NCBI RefSeq assembly: GCF_042680605.1
Contig: NZ_JBHUEE010000002.1
Span: 124,001 to 188,000 of the forward strand
Length of the DNA: 64,000 nt
Reading direction: 5' to 3'
Source: Allobogoriella deserti
GTDB taxonomy: Bacteria; Actinomycetota; Actinomycetes; Actinomycetales; Actinomycetaceae
This document shows, one piece after another, positions 18,958 to 27,244 of the stretch; position 1 is the first letter of the stretch; each line of letters opens with the position of its first letter. Below the pieces are notes generated by a model. The model did no database searches. It was not told where the DNA came from and worked only from the letters and a program-made list of their open reading frames with translations. The translations under genes were made by a program, and so were the position numbers.

Positions 18958-21337
18958 GCACGCGGATCCGGTGGCGAGCACGGAAGCCGTCGTCGCCGGC
19001 GATCACTACCGGCTGACCGTGCTGACCGACGGGTTGATCCGCCTCGAGTTCTCCCCCGACGGGGCGTTCGAGGACCGCGCCTCGACCTTCGCGATCAACC
19101 GCCGACTTCCGGTCCCGGACTTCACGGTCTCCGACGCAGGCACGCACCTCGAACTGACGACGGCGCGTCTGCGTGTCACTTACGACCGGCAGCCCTTCTC
19201 CGCCAACGGCCTGAGCGTGGCCGTCCGCGGCCCGATCGACGCGGTCTGGCGCTACGGGCAGCCGTCGGACGACCTGGGCGGCACCGCCCGAACGCTCGAC
19301 AACGCCGATGGCGCGGTCCCGCTGGGTCCGGGCGTGGCCGGGCGGCGCGGGATCGCCGTGATCGACGACTCGGAGTCCTTTCTCTTCGACGGCGAGTGGA
19401 TCGGCACCCGCCGCCCCGGCCGTCTCGACGTGTACGTCTTCGCCTACGGCCGCGACGTCTCCGACGCACTGCAGGCCTTCTACGCCGTCTCGGGCCTCCC
19501 CCCGGTGTTGCCGCGGTACGCCCTCGGCAACTGGTGGAGCCGCTTCTATCCCTACACGACCGAGAGTTACCAGGAGGTCGTCCGGCGCTTCCGCTCGGAA
19601 CAGGTGCCGATCTCGGTGAGCGTCATCGACATGGACTGGCACCTGACCGAGATCGACCCGGAGCACGGGGTGGGCTGGACCGGTTACACCTGGAACCAGG
19701 AGCTCTTCCCTGATCCGGAAGCGTTCCTGACGTGGCTGCACGATCAGGGGATGCGCGTCACGCTCAATCTGCACCCGGCCGAAGGGGTGCGTTCCTTCGA
19801 GGCCCCGTACCCGGCGATGGCCCGGGCACTGGGCCGCGAGCCCGACGGAACGCCGATCCCGTTCGACATCACAGACGCCCGCTTCGCCGAGGCGTACCTG
19901 GACATGCACCGTGATCTCGAGGCCCAGGGCGTGGACTTCTGGTGGATCGACTGGCAGCAGGGTGAGCACACGCGATTGGTGGGGGTCGATCCGTTGTGGG
20001 TCCTCAACCACCTGCATTTCATCGACTCGGCGCGAGATGAACGCCGTGGCCTGATCCTGTCCCGGTACGCCGGTCCGGGTTCGCACCGCTACCCGGTCGG
20101 CTTCTCCGGTGACACGGTCATCTCCTGGGACTCACTCGCCTTCCAGGTCGCGTTCACCGCAACCGCCGCCAACGTCGGGTACGGCTGGTGGAGCCACGAC
20201 ATCGGCGGGCATTTCGGGGGCGTACGCGACGACGAACTCACCACGCGATGGGTCCAGCTCGGCACTTTCTCCCCCGTCCTACGACTGCATTCGGGACGTA
20301 ATCCGTTCCTGACGAAGGAGCCGTGGAGCTTCGAGGAACCGGTGCGCGGGGTGATCGACGACTTCCTCCGGCTCCGGCACCGCCTGGTGCCTTACCTGCA
20401 CACGATGAACCACCGCGCGGCGTCCGGGACGCCACTGGTTCGCCCGCTCTACCATGCCCATCCGGGCACCACGGAGGCGTACGAGCGCTCCGACCAGTTC
20501 CTGTTCGGCTCGGAGGTCATGCTCGCCCCGATCACGAGCCCGCACGACGAGGTGACACAGCTCGGTTCGGTGCGGACCTGGCTACCGGAGGGCACCTGGG
20601 TCGACCTGCTCACCGAACTCGTCTACGACGGCGGCCGGGAGATCGTCATGCACCGGGACCTGGCGAGCGTGCCGGTCCTGGCGCCGGCGGGCGCGATCGT
20701 GCCGACCGACGGTGCCCGGTCGCTCGGCAACGAGCCGGTCAATCCCGAGCACGTCGAGGTTGTGGTCGTCGTCGGCGCAGACGGGGAATTCGTTCTCGTC
20801 GAGGACGACGACACGGCCGGCGGTGCGCTCGCCGGGACGACCATTCGATTCGACCAGGCCACCGGCCGACTGCGCATCGCGCCGCCGGAGGGCGAGACGT
20901 CCGTCCTCCCGCGGCGGCGAACCTGGACAGTGACGTTCCCGGCCCTGGCCGGGAACGTCGTGCAGGTCGAGATCGGCGGTGCGCAGGTGGACGGTTCACG
21001 GCTCGAGACTGCGTCCGACACAGCCCCTGTGCGCGGCGACACGGCCGGCCGGCTCGCTCCGGCAGCTCGGTGCTCGATCACCGTTCCCGACGTGCCGCTC
21101 ACCTCCGGGGTGGTCGTCGATGTCGGCCCGTCCCCGGTCCTGCACGACAATCCGGTCGACGCCGAGCTGTTCCGCCGCATCGACCGTGCCCGGATCGGGC
21201 ACGAGACGAAGAACCGGTTGTACCGCCTGCTCACCGCGCCGATCCCGGTGGCATCGCGGCTGTCGGGTATGCAGGCCCTCGGGCTGGCACCCGAGATGGT
21301 CAACGCGCTCAGCGAGGTCTTCCTCGCCCGGGCGTGA
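18947..21337 (+). CDS. glycoside hydrolase family 31 (alpha-glycosidase)
   Basis: A 796-residue intracellular GH31 enzyme. Order: N-terminal beta-sandwich with LIRLEFSPDGAFEDR, then a TIM barrel beginning at YALGNWWSRFYPYT (about residue 190). The predicted nucleophile is Asp335 in FWWIDWQQG and the acid/base Asp389 in GFSGDTVISW. C-terminal beta domains follow (PLYHAHPGTTEAYERSDQFLFGSEVMLAPI). The WIDWQQG motif departs from the W-x-D-M-N-E of ordinary GH31 glucosidases, so alpha-glucosidase activity should not be assumed. A last segment of about 100 residues is helical. The ATG is 6 nt after TAGCGT (leaderless), and the operator overlaps it. An out-of-frame ATG 4 nt earlier is not used. Induction by a LacI-released sugar is inferred. 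Confidence 0.9.
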   Translation: MRIQHADPVASTEAVVAGDHYRLTVLTDGLIRLEFSPDGAFEDRASTFAINRRLPVPDFTVSDAGTHLELTTARLRVTYDRQPFSANGLSVAVRGPIDAVWRYGQPSDDLGGTARTLDNADGAVPLGPGVAGRRGIAVIDDSESFLFDGEWIGTRRPGRLDVYVFAYGRDVSDALQAFYAVSGLPPVLPRYALGNWWSRFYPYTTESYQEVVRRFRSEQVPISVSVIDMDWHLTEIDPEHGVGWTGYTWNQELFPDPEAFLTWLHDQGMRVTLNLHPAEGVRSFEAPYPAMARALGREPDGTPIPFDITDARFAEAYLDMHRDLEAQGVDFWWIDWQQGEHTRLVGVDPLWVLNHLHFIDSARDERRGLILSRYAGPGSHRYPVGFSGDTVISWDSLAFQVAFTATAANVGYGWWSHDIGGHFGGVRDDELTTRWVQLGTFSPVLRLHSGRNPFLTKEPWSFEEPVRGVIDDFLRLRHRLVPYLHTMNHRAASGTPLVRPLYHAHPGTTEAYERSDQFLFGSEVMLAPITSPHDEVTQLGSVRTWLPEGTWVDLLTELVYDGGREIVMHRDLASVPVLAPAGAIVPTDGARSLGNEPVNPEHVEVVVVVGADGEFVLVEDDDTAGGALAGTTIRFDQATGRLRIAPPEGETSVLPRRRTWTVTFPALAGNVVQVEIGGAQVDGSRLETASDTAPVRGDTAGRLAPAARCSITVPDVPLTSGVVVDVGPSPVLHDNPVDAELFRRIDRARIGHETKNRLYRLLTAPIPVASRLSGMQALGLAPEMVNALSEVFLARA

Positions 21338-21358
21338 GCTCCGTCGGACCGGCCACAG

Positions 21359-22228
21359 TCAGCGCGTGCGGGCGAGCACCGCGTCGAGCATCTCCTCGGT
21401 GAGCTTTCCCGTGAAGGTGTTCTGCTGACTGACGTGGTAGGACCCGAGCAGGCGGAGCCGACGCCCCTGCGGAGTGATCAGGTGAGATTCGGCGCCGTGC
21501 CCGAAGCGCGGCTTCGGGCGCGGCACCGTCCAGCCCAGCCGGCGCGCCGCGGCCAGGGCGGCGTCCCAGCCGATCGCGCCGAGGGCGAGCAGGCACCGCG
21601 CCGTCGGTGCGGCGAGCTCAAGCTCCCGGTCCAGCCAGTGCCCGCAGGTTCGGCGTTCCTCCGGAGTCGGTTTGTTGGCGGGCGGCGCACAGCGCACCGC
21701 CGCCACGATGCGCGCACCTGTCAGCTCCAGACCGTCGCCGGCATGGCGCGACGTCGGCTGACTCGCGTAACCGGCGCGGTGCAGGGCTGCGTACAGCCAG
21801 TCACCGCTGCGGTCTCCGGTGAACATCCGGCCCGTGCGGTTGGTCCCGTTCGCGGCCGGGGCCAGTCCGACGACGAGCAGGCGAGGCCGTGCGTCGCCGA
21901 ACCCTGGACCGGGGCGGCCCCAGTAGGGCTGGTCGGCGAAGCCCGCCCGCCGGCCCGAGACGGCGACCGACTCGCGCCAGCCCACCAGCCGCGGACAGGC
22001 GCGGCAGACCGAGACCCGGGCGTCGAGCTCGGCCACGTCCGCGGCCGACCGGGCGAGATCGACCACCTCGTCCGCGCTGTGCGCGACCGGCGTGCCCGCA
22101 TCGGCCGGGTCGTCCGGCCAGCCGCTGCCCGGCGGCACCGGCGAGGCGAACGGCACCCCGGTGAGCGGATGCGGCAGCTTCGGCGGATCCGTGCTCGTCG
22201 TGTGGTCCACCAGGCCATGGTGCCGCAC
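21359..22228 (-). CDS. family 5 uracil-DNA glycosylase (UdgB)
   Basis: A 289-residue Fe-S uracil-DNA glycosylase that removes uracil and other deaminated bases from DNA. Visible hallmarks are the cluster cysteines in VCRACPRLVGWRE and, later, RCAPPANKPTPEERRTCGHWL. The UDGb motif 1 is LLVVGLAPAANGTNRTGRMFTGDRSGDWLY, with Ala where other families carry Asp or Asn. The closing motif LLGSYHVSQQNTFTGKLT supplies the catalytic His. An N-terminal extension of about 60 residues is Pro-rich. The GTG start at 22228 has no good SD, and an in-frame GTG at 22210 is an alternative. The gene ends 21 bp from the convergent GH31 stop. Confidence 0.9.
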   Translation of the reverse strand: MRHHGLVDHTTSTDPPKLPHPLTGVPFASPVPPGSGWPDDPADAGTPVAHSADEVVDLARSAADVAELDARVSVCRACPRLVGWRESVAVSGRRAGFADQPYWGRPGPGFGDARPRLLVVGLAPAANGTNRTGRMFTGDRSGDWLYAALHRAGYASQPTSRHAGDGLELTGARIVAAVRCAPPANKPTPEERRTCGHWLDRELELAAPTARCLLALGAIGWDAALAAARRLGWTVPRPKPRFGHGAESHLITPQGRRLRLLGSYHVSQQNTFTGKLTEEMLDAVLARTR

Positions 22229-22268
22229 GGACGGCCGCCGACGTGATTTGTGCCACTCCTACAACCTA

Positions 22269-22282
22269 CGGCTACGTAGCCG
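22269..22282. promoter_or_regulatory. perfect palindrome between udgB and accA/BC (putative operator)
   Basis: CGGCTACGTAGCCG, 14 bp, lies in the 220-bp divergent region and resembles TetR-family operators. A second inverted repeat, TTGTGG-GACCT-CCACAA, follows at about 22300-22316. No known regulator can be assigned. The position would suit control of either the glycosylase or the carboxylase. Confidence 0.4.
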
Positions 22283-22448
22283 CAGCATGCGCGACCTGTG
22301 TTGTGGGACCTCCACAAGGGTGGCGCCACCGGGTTAGCCACTCGGACAGACTTCTCCGCAACGGCAGGGTCGAGGTGGGCCGCCCGGACGCGACGTGGAT
22401 AGTCTCGGCCGAGCATCCACCCTTCTCGCGCACCTCAGGAGCCTGTTC

Positions 22449-24284
22449 ATGCCCAGCACCTCGACAGCGTCGGCCTCGCCCCGCCCGCTGGAGAAGGTGC
22501 TCATCGCGAACCGGGGGGAGATCGCGGTCCGTGTCGCCCGCGCCTGCGCCGACGCCGGCCTGTCGACCGTCGGCGTCTATGCGGACCCGGACCGGAACGC
22601 CCTGCACGTGACACTGTGCGACGAGTCCTACGCGCTCGGTGGGGCACGTGCGGTGGAGACCTACCTCGACATCGGGAAGATCCTCGACGTCGCGCGCCGC
22701 TCCGGCGCGGACGCGGTCCACCCCGGCTATGGGTTCCTCTCGGAGAACGCCGACTTCGCCCGTGCCGTCCTCGACGCCGGCCTGGTGTGGATCGGCCCGC
22801 CGCCCGAGGCGATCGACGCCCTCGGCGACAAGGTGACCGCCCGCCAGATCGCCCAGCAGGTCGGGGCTCCGCTCGTGCCCGGCACCCCCGATCCGGTCTC
22901 CGACGCCGACGAGGTGCTGGCGTTCGCCGACACCCACGGACTCCCGGTGGCGATCAAGGCCGCCTACGGCGGTGGCGGCCGTGGCCTGAAGGTCGCCCGG
23001 AGCCGGGAGGAGATCCCGGACCTGTTCGAGTCCGCCGTCCGGGAGGCCACGGCGTCCTTCGGACGCGGCGAGTGCTTCGTCGAGCGGTTCCTGGACCGCC
23101 CCCGGCACGTGGAGACACAGTGCCTGGCCGATGCGGCCGGCAACGTGGTCGTCGTCTCGACCCGGGACTGCTCGCTCCAACGGCGCCATCAGAAGCTCGT
23201 CGAGGAGGCTCCGGCGCCGTTCCTCACCGCCGAGCAGGAGACCGCGCTCGTCGAGGCGTCCCAGGGGATCCTGCGCGCAGCCGGTTATGTGGGCGCCGGG
23301 ACCTGCGAGTTCCTCATCGGCGCAGACGGGACCATCTCCTTCCTGGAGGTCAACACGCGGCTGCAGGTCGAGCACCCGGTCAGCGAAGAGGTCACCGGCA
23401 TCGACCTGGTGCGCGAGCAGCTCCGTCTGGCGGCGGGCGAGGAGCTGGGCTACGACGGCACGCAGATCCGCGGGCACAGCATCGAGCTTCGCATCAATGG
23501 CGAGGACCCGGCCGCCGGGTTCATGCCCGCGCCCGGCACGATCAACTCGCTGACCTGGCCCTCCGGCCCGGGCGTGCGCGTGGACTCCGGGGTGGTCGCC
23601 GGGGACGCCGTCACGGGCGCGTTCGACTCGATGCTCGCCAAGATCATCGTCACCGGCGCGACCCGCGCCCAGGCGATCGAACGGGCCCGGCGCGCACTGA
23701 AGGAGACGGAGATCGGTGGGATGCCCACCGTGCTGCCGTTCCATGCCGCCGTCCTGAGCGCGCCGGACTTCGTCGCCGCCGACGGCGCGGCCTCCTTCCG
23801 GGTGCATACGACCTGGATCGAGACGGACTACGCCGAGACGGTGCGCGCCCTGTCGTCGACCAGGCCGGCCGAGACGGCTGCCTCCCCGGAACCGGCGGCC
23901 GAGCCCGAGGCGACCGAACGCGTCGTGGTCGAGGTCGGCGGCAAGCGGCTCGAGGTGGTCCTGCCCGCGGGACTCGGGATCTCGGGTGGCATGCGAGGCG
24001 GCCAGCGGCGCCCGGTCCGGCGGACCGCGGCTCGCCAGAGCGCGGGCGCCTCGAGCAACGGCGCCGCGCTGTCCTCACCGATGCAGGGCACCATCGTGAA
24101 GGTGGCCGTCGACGAAGGGGACATCGTCGAGGCCGGTGATCTCGTCGTCGTCCTCGAGGCGATGAAGATGGAGCAGCCGCTGCTCGCCCACCGGTCCGGC
24201 CGGGTCCAGGGGATATCGGCCGCGGTCGGGCAGAACGTCGGCACCGGCGCGGTCATCTGCCAGATCGAGCCGGTCGAGAGCTAG
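22449..24284 (+). CDS. accA: biotin-dependent acyl-CoA carboxylase alpha subunit (BC-BCCP)
   Basis: A 611-residue alpha subunit carrying biotin carboxylase and biotin carrier on one chain, the actinobacterial AccA/PccA/BccA type. The carboxylase half has KVLIANRGEIAVRVARAC, the ATP-grasp loop AIKAAYGGGGRGLKV, RDCSLQRRHQKLVEEAP and EVNTRLQVEHPVSEEVTGIDLV. A variable Ala/Pro-rich linker leads to the biotinyl domain at the C-terminus, with Lys573 in EAMKMEQP as the BirA target. The carboxyl group passes to the AccD subunit. I chose the ATG giving MPSTSTAS because CAGGAG stands 7 nt before it. A TAGTCT box at about 22400 may be the -10. Confidence 0.93.
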   Translation: MPSTSTASASPRPLEKVLIANRGEIAVRVARACADAGLSTVGVYADPDRNALHVTLCDESYALGGARAVETYLDIGKILDVARRSGADAVHPGYGFLSENADFARAVLDAGLVWIGPPPEAIDALGDKVTARQIAQQVGAPLVPGTPDPVSDADEVLAFADTHGLPVAIKAAYGGGGRGLKVARSREEIPDLFESAVREATASFGRGECFVERFLDRPRHVETQCLADAAGNVVVVSTRDCSLQRRHQKLVEEAPAPFLTAEQETALVEASQGILRAAGYVGAGTCEFLIGADGTISFLEVNTRLQVEHPVSEEVTGIDLVREQLRLAAGEELGYDGTQIRGHSIELRINGEDPAAGFMPAPGTINSLTWPSGPGVRVDSGVVAGDAVTGAFDSMLAKIIVTGATRAQAIERARRALKETEIGGMPTVLPFHAAVLSAPDFVAADGAASFRVHTTWIETDYAETVRALSSTRPAETAASPEPAAEPEATERVVVEVGGKRLEVVLPAGLGISGGMRGGQRRPVRRTAARQSAGASSNGAALSSPMQGTIVKVAVDEGDIVEAGDLVVVLEAMKMEQPLLAHRSGRVQGISAAVGQNVGTGAVICQIEPVES

Positions 24285-24343
24285 CGCGCCGGTCGGCAGG
24301 CCGGCGACGACGCGGCGACCACCGATTGTGCGAGGCTGGAGAC

Positions 24344-25240
24344 GTGAGTGCGCCCCAGCCTGCCCGGCGGCCGCCCGATGCCCGGGTGCATCGCCAGCCC
24401 GGGGACGGGTGGGTCGAGTGCGCCTGCGGGTCCCGGCACTGGGGCCTGAACGGCGCGGCCGGGTTGCTACTGTGGCGCCACGCCACCGACGGCGTCGAAC
24501 TCGTGCTGCAGCACCGAGCCCTGTGGTCCCACTTCGGAGGCACCTGGGGCCTACCCGGCGGCGCGCTCGGCGACGGCGAAGACGCCCGCCGCGGGGCGGT
24601 GCGAGAAGCGGTCGAGGAGGCCGGCCTGGACGCCTCGGCGCTCGAGGTCCGCGCACAGCGCAGCCTCGTGCACCCGGACTGGACCTACACCACGGTGCTC
24701 GCCGAGGCCGTGGGACGGCAGGAGCCCTCCGTGGCGGACCCGGAGAGTCTCGAGGTGGCGTGGGTACCGCTGCGCGAGGTCACCGAACGGGAACTGCTCC
24801 CGGCGTTCGGCGACGCCCTGGGCGAGCTGCGCGGCATGCTGCGCCGCCTGGTGCTGGTGATCGACGCGGCGAACGTCGTCGGTTCGCGGCCGGACGGGTG
24901 GTGGGCCGACCGGGCCGGGGCGACGACCGCCCTGCGTGACCATCTCGCCGGAGTGAGCGCCGGCGGACTGTCCGGGTCGGACGTCGGCCTGCCCGGACAG
25001 ACGTGGTTCCCCCGGGCGGTCCTGGTGACCGAGGGACGCGCCCGCGGTGTCGGTCCGGCGGCCGGTGTGGACGTCGTCGATGCCCCCGGCAGCGGCGACG
25101 ACGCGATCGTCAGTGAGGTGCGCCGCCTGTCCGGCGACCCGTTGAACGAGGTGGTCGTCACGACGGCGGACCGCGGCCTGATCGACCGGGTCACCGCACT
25201 CGGCGCCCGGGTGGTCGGGCCGCGCCTGGTCCGGCACTGA
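24344..25240 (+). CDS. Nudix hydrolase fused to a NYN/PIN-like nuclease domain
   Basis: A 298-residue two-domain protein. Residues about 25-150 form a Nudix domain with the complete Nudix box GGALGDGEDARRGAVREAVEEAGL (residues about 72-95), all catalytic glutamates present, preceded by C-x-C-G-S-R-H-W-G. Residues about 168-298 look like a NYN (YacP-like, PIN-fold) nuclease. They contain LVLVIDAANVVGSRPDGWWADRAG, then PGSGDDAIV and VVTTADRGLIDRVTALGARVVGP, which give the four acidic positions expected of a PIN active site. Such a fusion could process nucleotide-capped or damaged RNA, but no substrate can be read from sequence. GGAG precedes the GTG. DapD follows 19 bp later. Confidence 0.8.
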   Translation: MSAPQPARRPPDARVHRQPGDGWVECACGSRHWGLNGAAGLLLWRHATDGVELVLQHRALWSHFGGTWGLPGGALGDGEDARRGAVREAVEEAGLDASALEVRAQRSLVHPDWTYTTVLAEAVGRQEPSVADPESLEVAWVPLREVTERELLPAFGDALGELRGMLRRLVLVIDAANVVGSRPDGWWADRAGATTALRDHLAGVSAGGLSGSDVGLPGQTWFPRAVLVTEGRARGVGPAAGVDVVDAPGSGDDAIVSEVRRLSGDPLNEVVVTTADRGLIDRVTALGARVVGPRLVRH

Positions 25241-25247
25241 CGCGCCT

Positions 25248-25253
25248 TAGGCT
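25248..25253 (+). promoter_or_regulatory. -10 box of dapD
   Basis: TAGGCT ends 6 nt before the dapD ATG. The intervening GGAGCC could double as a weak SD for readthrough transcripts from the Nudix gene. Confidence 0.5.
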
Positions 25254-25259
25254 GGAGCC

Positions 25260-26225
25260 ATGACCGACCGCACCGCATGGGCCTTCGGCCTCGCCACACT
25301 CACCACCTCCGGCGACACGCTCGACGTCTGGTACCCCTCGCCCGCGCTCGGCGCCGCACCTGCGGACGCGACCGCGCCGGCCGAGCTGACGGCTCTGGAG
25401 CGCACCGACCCCGACCGCGAGGTGCGCACCCAGGTGGTGCGCACCGAGGCGGACCTCGACGCCGCCCCCGACTCGGCCGCCGACGCCTACCTGCGCCTGC
25501 ACCTGCTCTCCCACCGCCTCGTGACCCCGAACGCCGTCAACCTCGACGGCGTCTTCGGCGTGCTCACCACGGTCGTGTGGACCTCGGCCGGCCCGTGCGC
25601 CGTCGAGGGGTTCGAGACCGCGCGGGCCAGACTGAAGGCGCGCCACGGCGCGGTCACCGTCCACGGCGTCGACAAGTTCCCCCGGATGGTCGACTACGTC
25701 ATGCCGACCGGCGTGCGGATCGCGGACGCCGACCGCGTCCGTCTCGGTGCCCACCTGGCCGAGGGCACGGTCGTCATGCACGAGGGGTTCGTCAACTACA
25801 ACGCCGGCACGCTGGGCCGGTCCATGGTCGAGGGACGGATCTCCCAGGGCGTCGTCGTCCACGACGGCGCCGACATCGGCGGCGGCGCGTCGATCATGGG
25901 CACGCTCTCCGGTGGCGGGAAGGAGCGGATCGCCGTGGGGCCTCGGTCGCTGATCGGCGCCAATGCCGGCCTCGGGATCTCGCTGGGGGCCGACTGCGTG
26001 GTCGAGGCGGGCCTGTATCTGACCGCCGGCACCAAGGTCTCGGTGATGGCGGGCGACGGGATGCGTCCGGACGGCGGGCAGCTCGACGAGCCGCCGGTGG
26101 TCGCGGCCCGGCAGCTCTCGGGCGTGGACAGCCTGCTGTTCCGCCGCAACTCCCTCTCCGGCGCCGTGGAGGCGCTACCGCGTTCGGGGAGTGGTGTGGA
26201 GCTCAACGCCGCCCTCCATGGCTGA
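25260..26225 (+). CDS. dapD: 2,3,4,5-tetrahydropyridine-2,6-dicarboxylate N-succinyltransferase DapD
   Basis: DapD succinylates tetrahydrodipicolinate in the lysine/diaminopimelate pathway, upstream of the DapC aminotransferase encoded at 39.5 kb. This is the 321-residue actinobacterial form. It has an N-terminal alpha/beta domain (WAFGLATLTTSGDTLDVWYP), then a left-handed beta-helix of hexapeptide repeats (GVRIADADRVRLGAHLAEGTVVMHEGFVNYNAGTLG, GADIGGGASIMGTLSGGG). The MVEGRISQGVVV segment lies in the active-site region. The ATG sits 6 nt after a TAGGCT box. Its last 8 bp overlap the next gene. Confidence 0.95.
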   Translation: MTDRTAWAFGLATLTTSGDTLDVWYPSPALGAAPADATAPAELTALERTDPDREVRTQVVRTEADLDAAPDSAADAYLRLHLLSHRLVTPNAVNLDGVFGVLTTVVWTSAGPCAVEGFETARARLKARHGAVTVHGVDKFPRMVDYVMPTGVRIADADRVRLGAHLAEGTVVMHEGFVNYNAGTLGRSMVEGRISQGVVVHDGADIGGGASIMGTLSGGGKERIAVGPRSLIGANAGLGISLGADCVVEAGLYLTAGTKVSVMAGDGMRPDGGQLDEPPVVAARQLSGVDSLLFRRNSLSGAVEALPRSGSGVELNAALHG

Positions 26226-27147
26226 ACGCGGCAGACCGCGGCGCGGGTGCCTCGCCGGACTGGCGCTCGCCGTCGTGGTCTTCGCCGTCACCGTCGTCGC
26301 CGTCGTGCTGGCGTTGCGCGTGTTCACGGCGACGGATTCGGGGACCGGCCGCTGTACCGCGCCGCTGGAGGACGAGACACTCGGCCTCGCCCCGGACCAG
26401 GCCGACAACGCCGCACTCATGGGCGCCGTCGCCCTGCGGCGTGAACTACCGGCACGCGCGGTGACGATCGCCATCGCGACGGCGATGCAGGAGTCGCGGC
26501 TGCGGAACATCGACTACGGCGACCGTGATTCCGTCGGGCTGTTCCAGCAGCGCCCCTCGCAGGGCTGGGGAACGGTCGAGGAGATCATGGACCCGGTCTA
26601 CTCGACCAACGCGTTCTACGACGTGCTGGTCACCGTCGAGGGGTGGGAATCTGCCGAGGTCACCGACGCCGCCCAGGACGTCCAGCGTTCGGCGTTCCCG
26701 GACGCCTACGCCCAGCACGAGTCCCGCGGACGGGCGTTCGCGTCGTCACTGACCGGGTACTCGACCGGCGCCCTGGTGTGCCGGCTCGATCCGGCGGCCG
26801 ACGGCGGCGGGTCGGCGGCCGGCGCGCTCGATACCGTCTCCGATCGGCTGGCACGCGACTTCGTCGACATCGGCCTACAACGGGCCGAGGACCACCTCCT
26901 CGTGGACGCCACGACCCTCCCGGCAGGGCTGGACGACGCGCCCGCGCGCCGTGGCTGGGCCCTCGCCCAGTGGGCGGTGGCGACCGCGGAGGCGACCGGG
27001 GTCAGCGTGGTGGCCACCGACGGGCAGGCGTGGGTGCGCGACGACGGCGCGGAGGCGGGCTGGGCTCCGGTCGGGGACAGCGACCTGCCCGAGTCCGTCG
27101 CCCGGGCCCTCCAGCAGGCCGGCCCGGGCGCCGTCGTCATCGCATGA
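26218..27147 (+). CDS. membrane-anchored lysozyme/transglycosylase-like protein (putative)
   Basis: A 309-residue protein with an N-terminal Arg-rich stretch and one membrane helix (about residues 10-35), so the rest is extracytoplasmic. The segment VTIAIATAMQESRLRNIDYGDRDSVGLFQQRPSQGWGT has the Glu-Ser and the GLFQQRPSQGWG turn of lysozyme-like (SLT-fold) domains in many actinobacterial surface proteins. The Glu in MQES is the candidate catalytic residue. The C-terminal half is conserved only in outline (RRGWALAQWAVATAEATGVSVVATDG). A role in peptidoglycan cleavage is inferred. The ATG overlaps the dapD stop by 8 bp, which suggests coupling. The odd pairing with a DAP-synthesis gene fits a cell-wall role. 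Confidence 0.65.
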   Translation: MAERGRPRRGCLAGLALAVVVFAVTVVAVVLALRVFTATDSGTGRCTAPLEDETLGLAPDQADNAALMGAVALRRELPARAVTIAIATAMQESRLRNIDYGDRDSVGLFQQRPSQGWGTVEEIMDPVYSTNAFYDVLVTVEGWESAEVTDAAQDVQRSAFPDAYAQHESRGRAFASSLTGYSTGALVCRLDPAADGGGSAAGALDTVSDRLARDFVDIGLQRAEDHLLVDATTLPAGLDDAPARRGWALAQWAVATAEATGVSVVATDGQAWVRDDGAEAGWAPVGDSDLPESVARALQQAGPGAVVIA

Positions 27148-27209
27148 GTTCCCCTGAGCGCGCGAGGCCGCGCGGTGCCGGTGCGGGGCCCATCATCGAC
27201 GCAGATGCG

Positions 27210-27239
27210 TACGATGTGCTGCGGTCCCTGCCCGGGAGG
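27210..27239 (+). promoter_or_regulatory. promoter and SD of the LacI gene
   Basis: TACGAT (27210-27215) is a good -10 box. GGGAGG (27234-27239) is a strong SD placed 5 nt before CTG at 27245. No ATG, GTG or TTG occurs in frame between this SD and the DNA-binding helix-turn-helix, which makes CTG the likely initiator. Confidence 0.5.
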
Positions 27240-27244
27240 TATCC

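Noticed and set aside
18943..19713. Alternative frame from ATG 18943 at the GH31 start
   Set aside because: It gives a basic low-complexity product, while the frame from 18947 is a complete GH31 enzyme. The ATG merely belongs to the operator palindrome.
27200..27220. Possible auto-operator of LacI (GATGCGTACGATG) near its own promoter
   Set aside because: Only a few positions match TGTATGCGCATACA and the symmetry is limited to CGTACG. Not enough to call.
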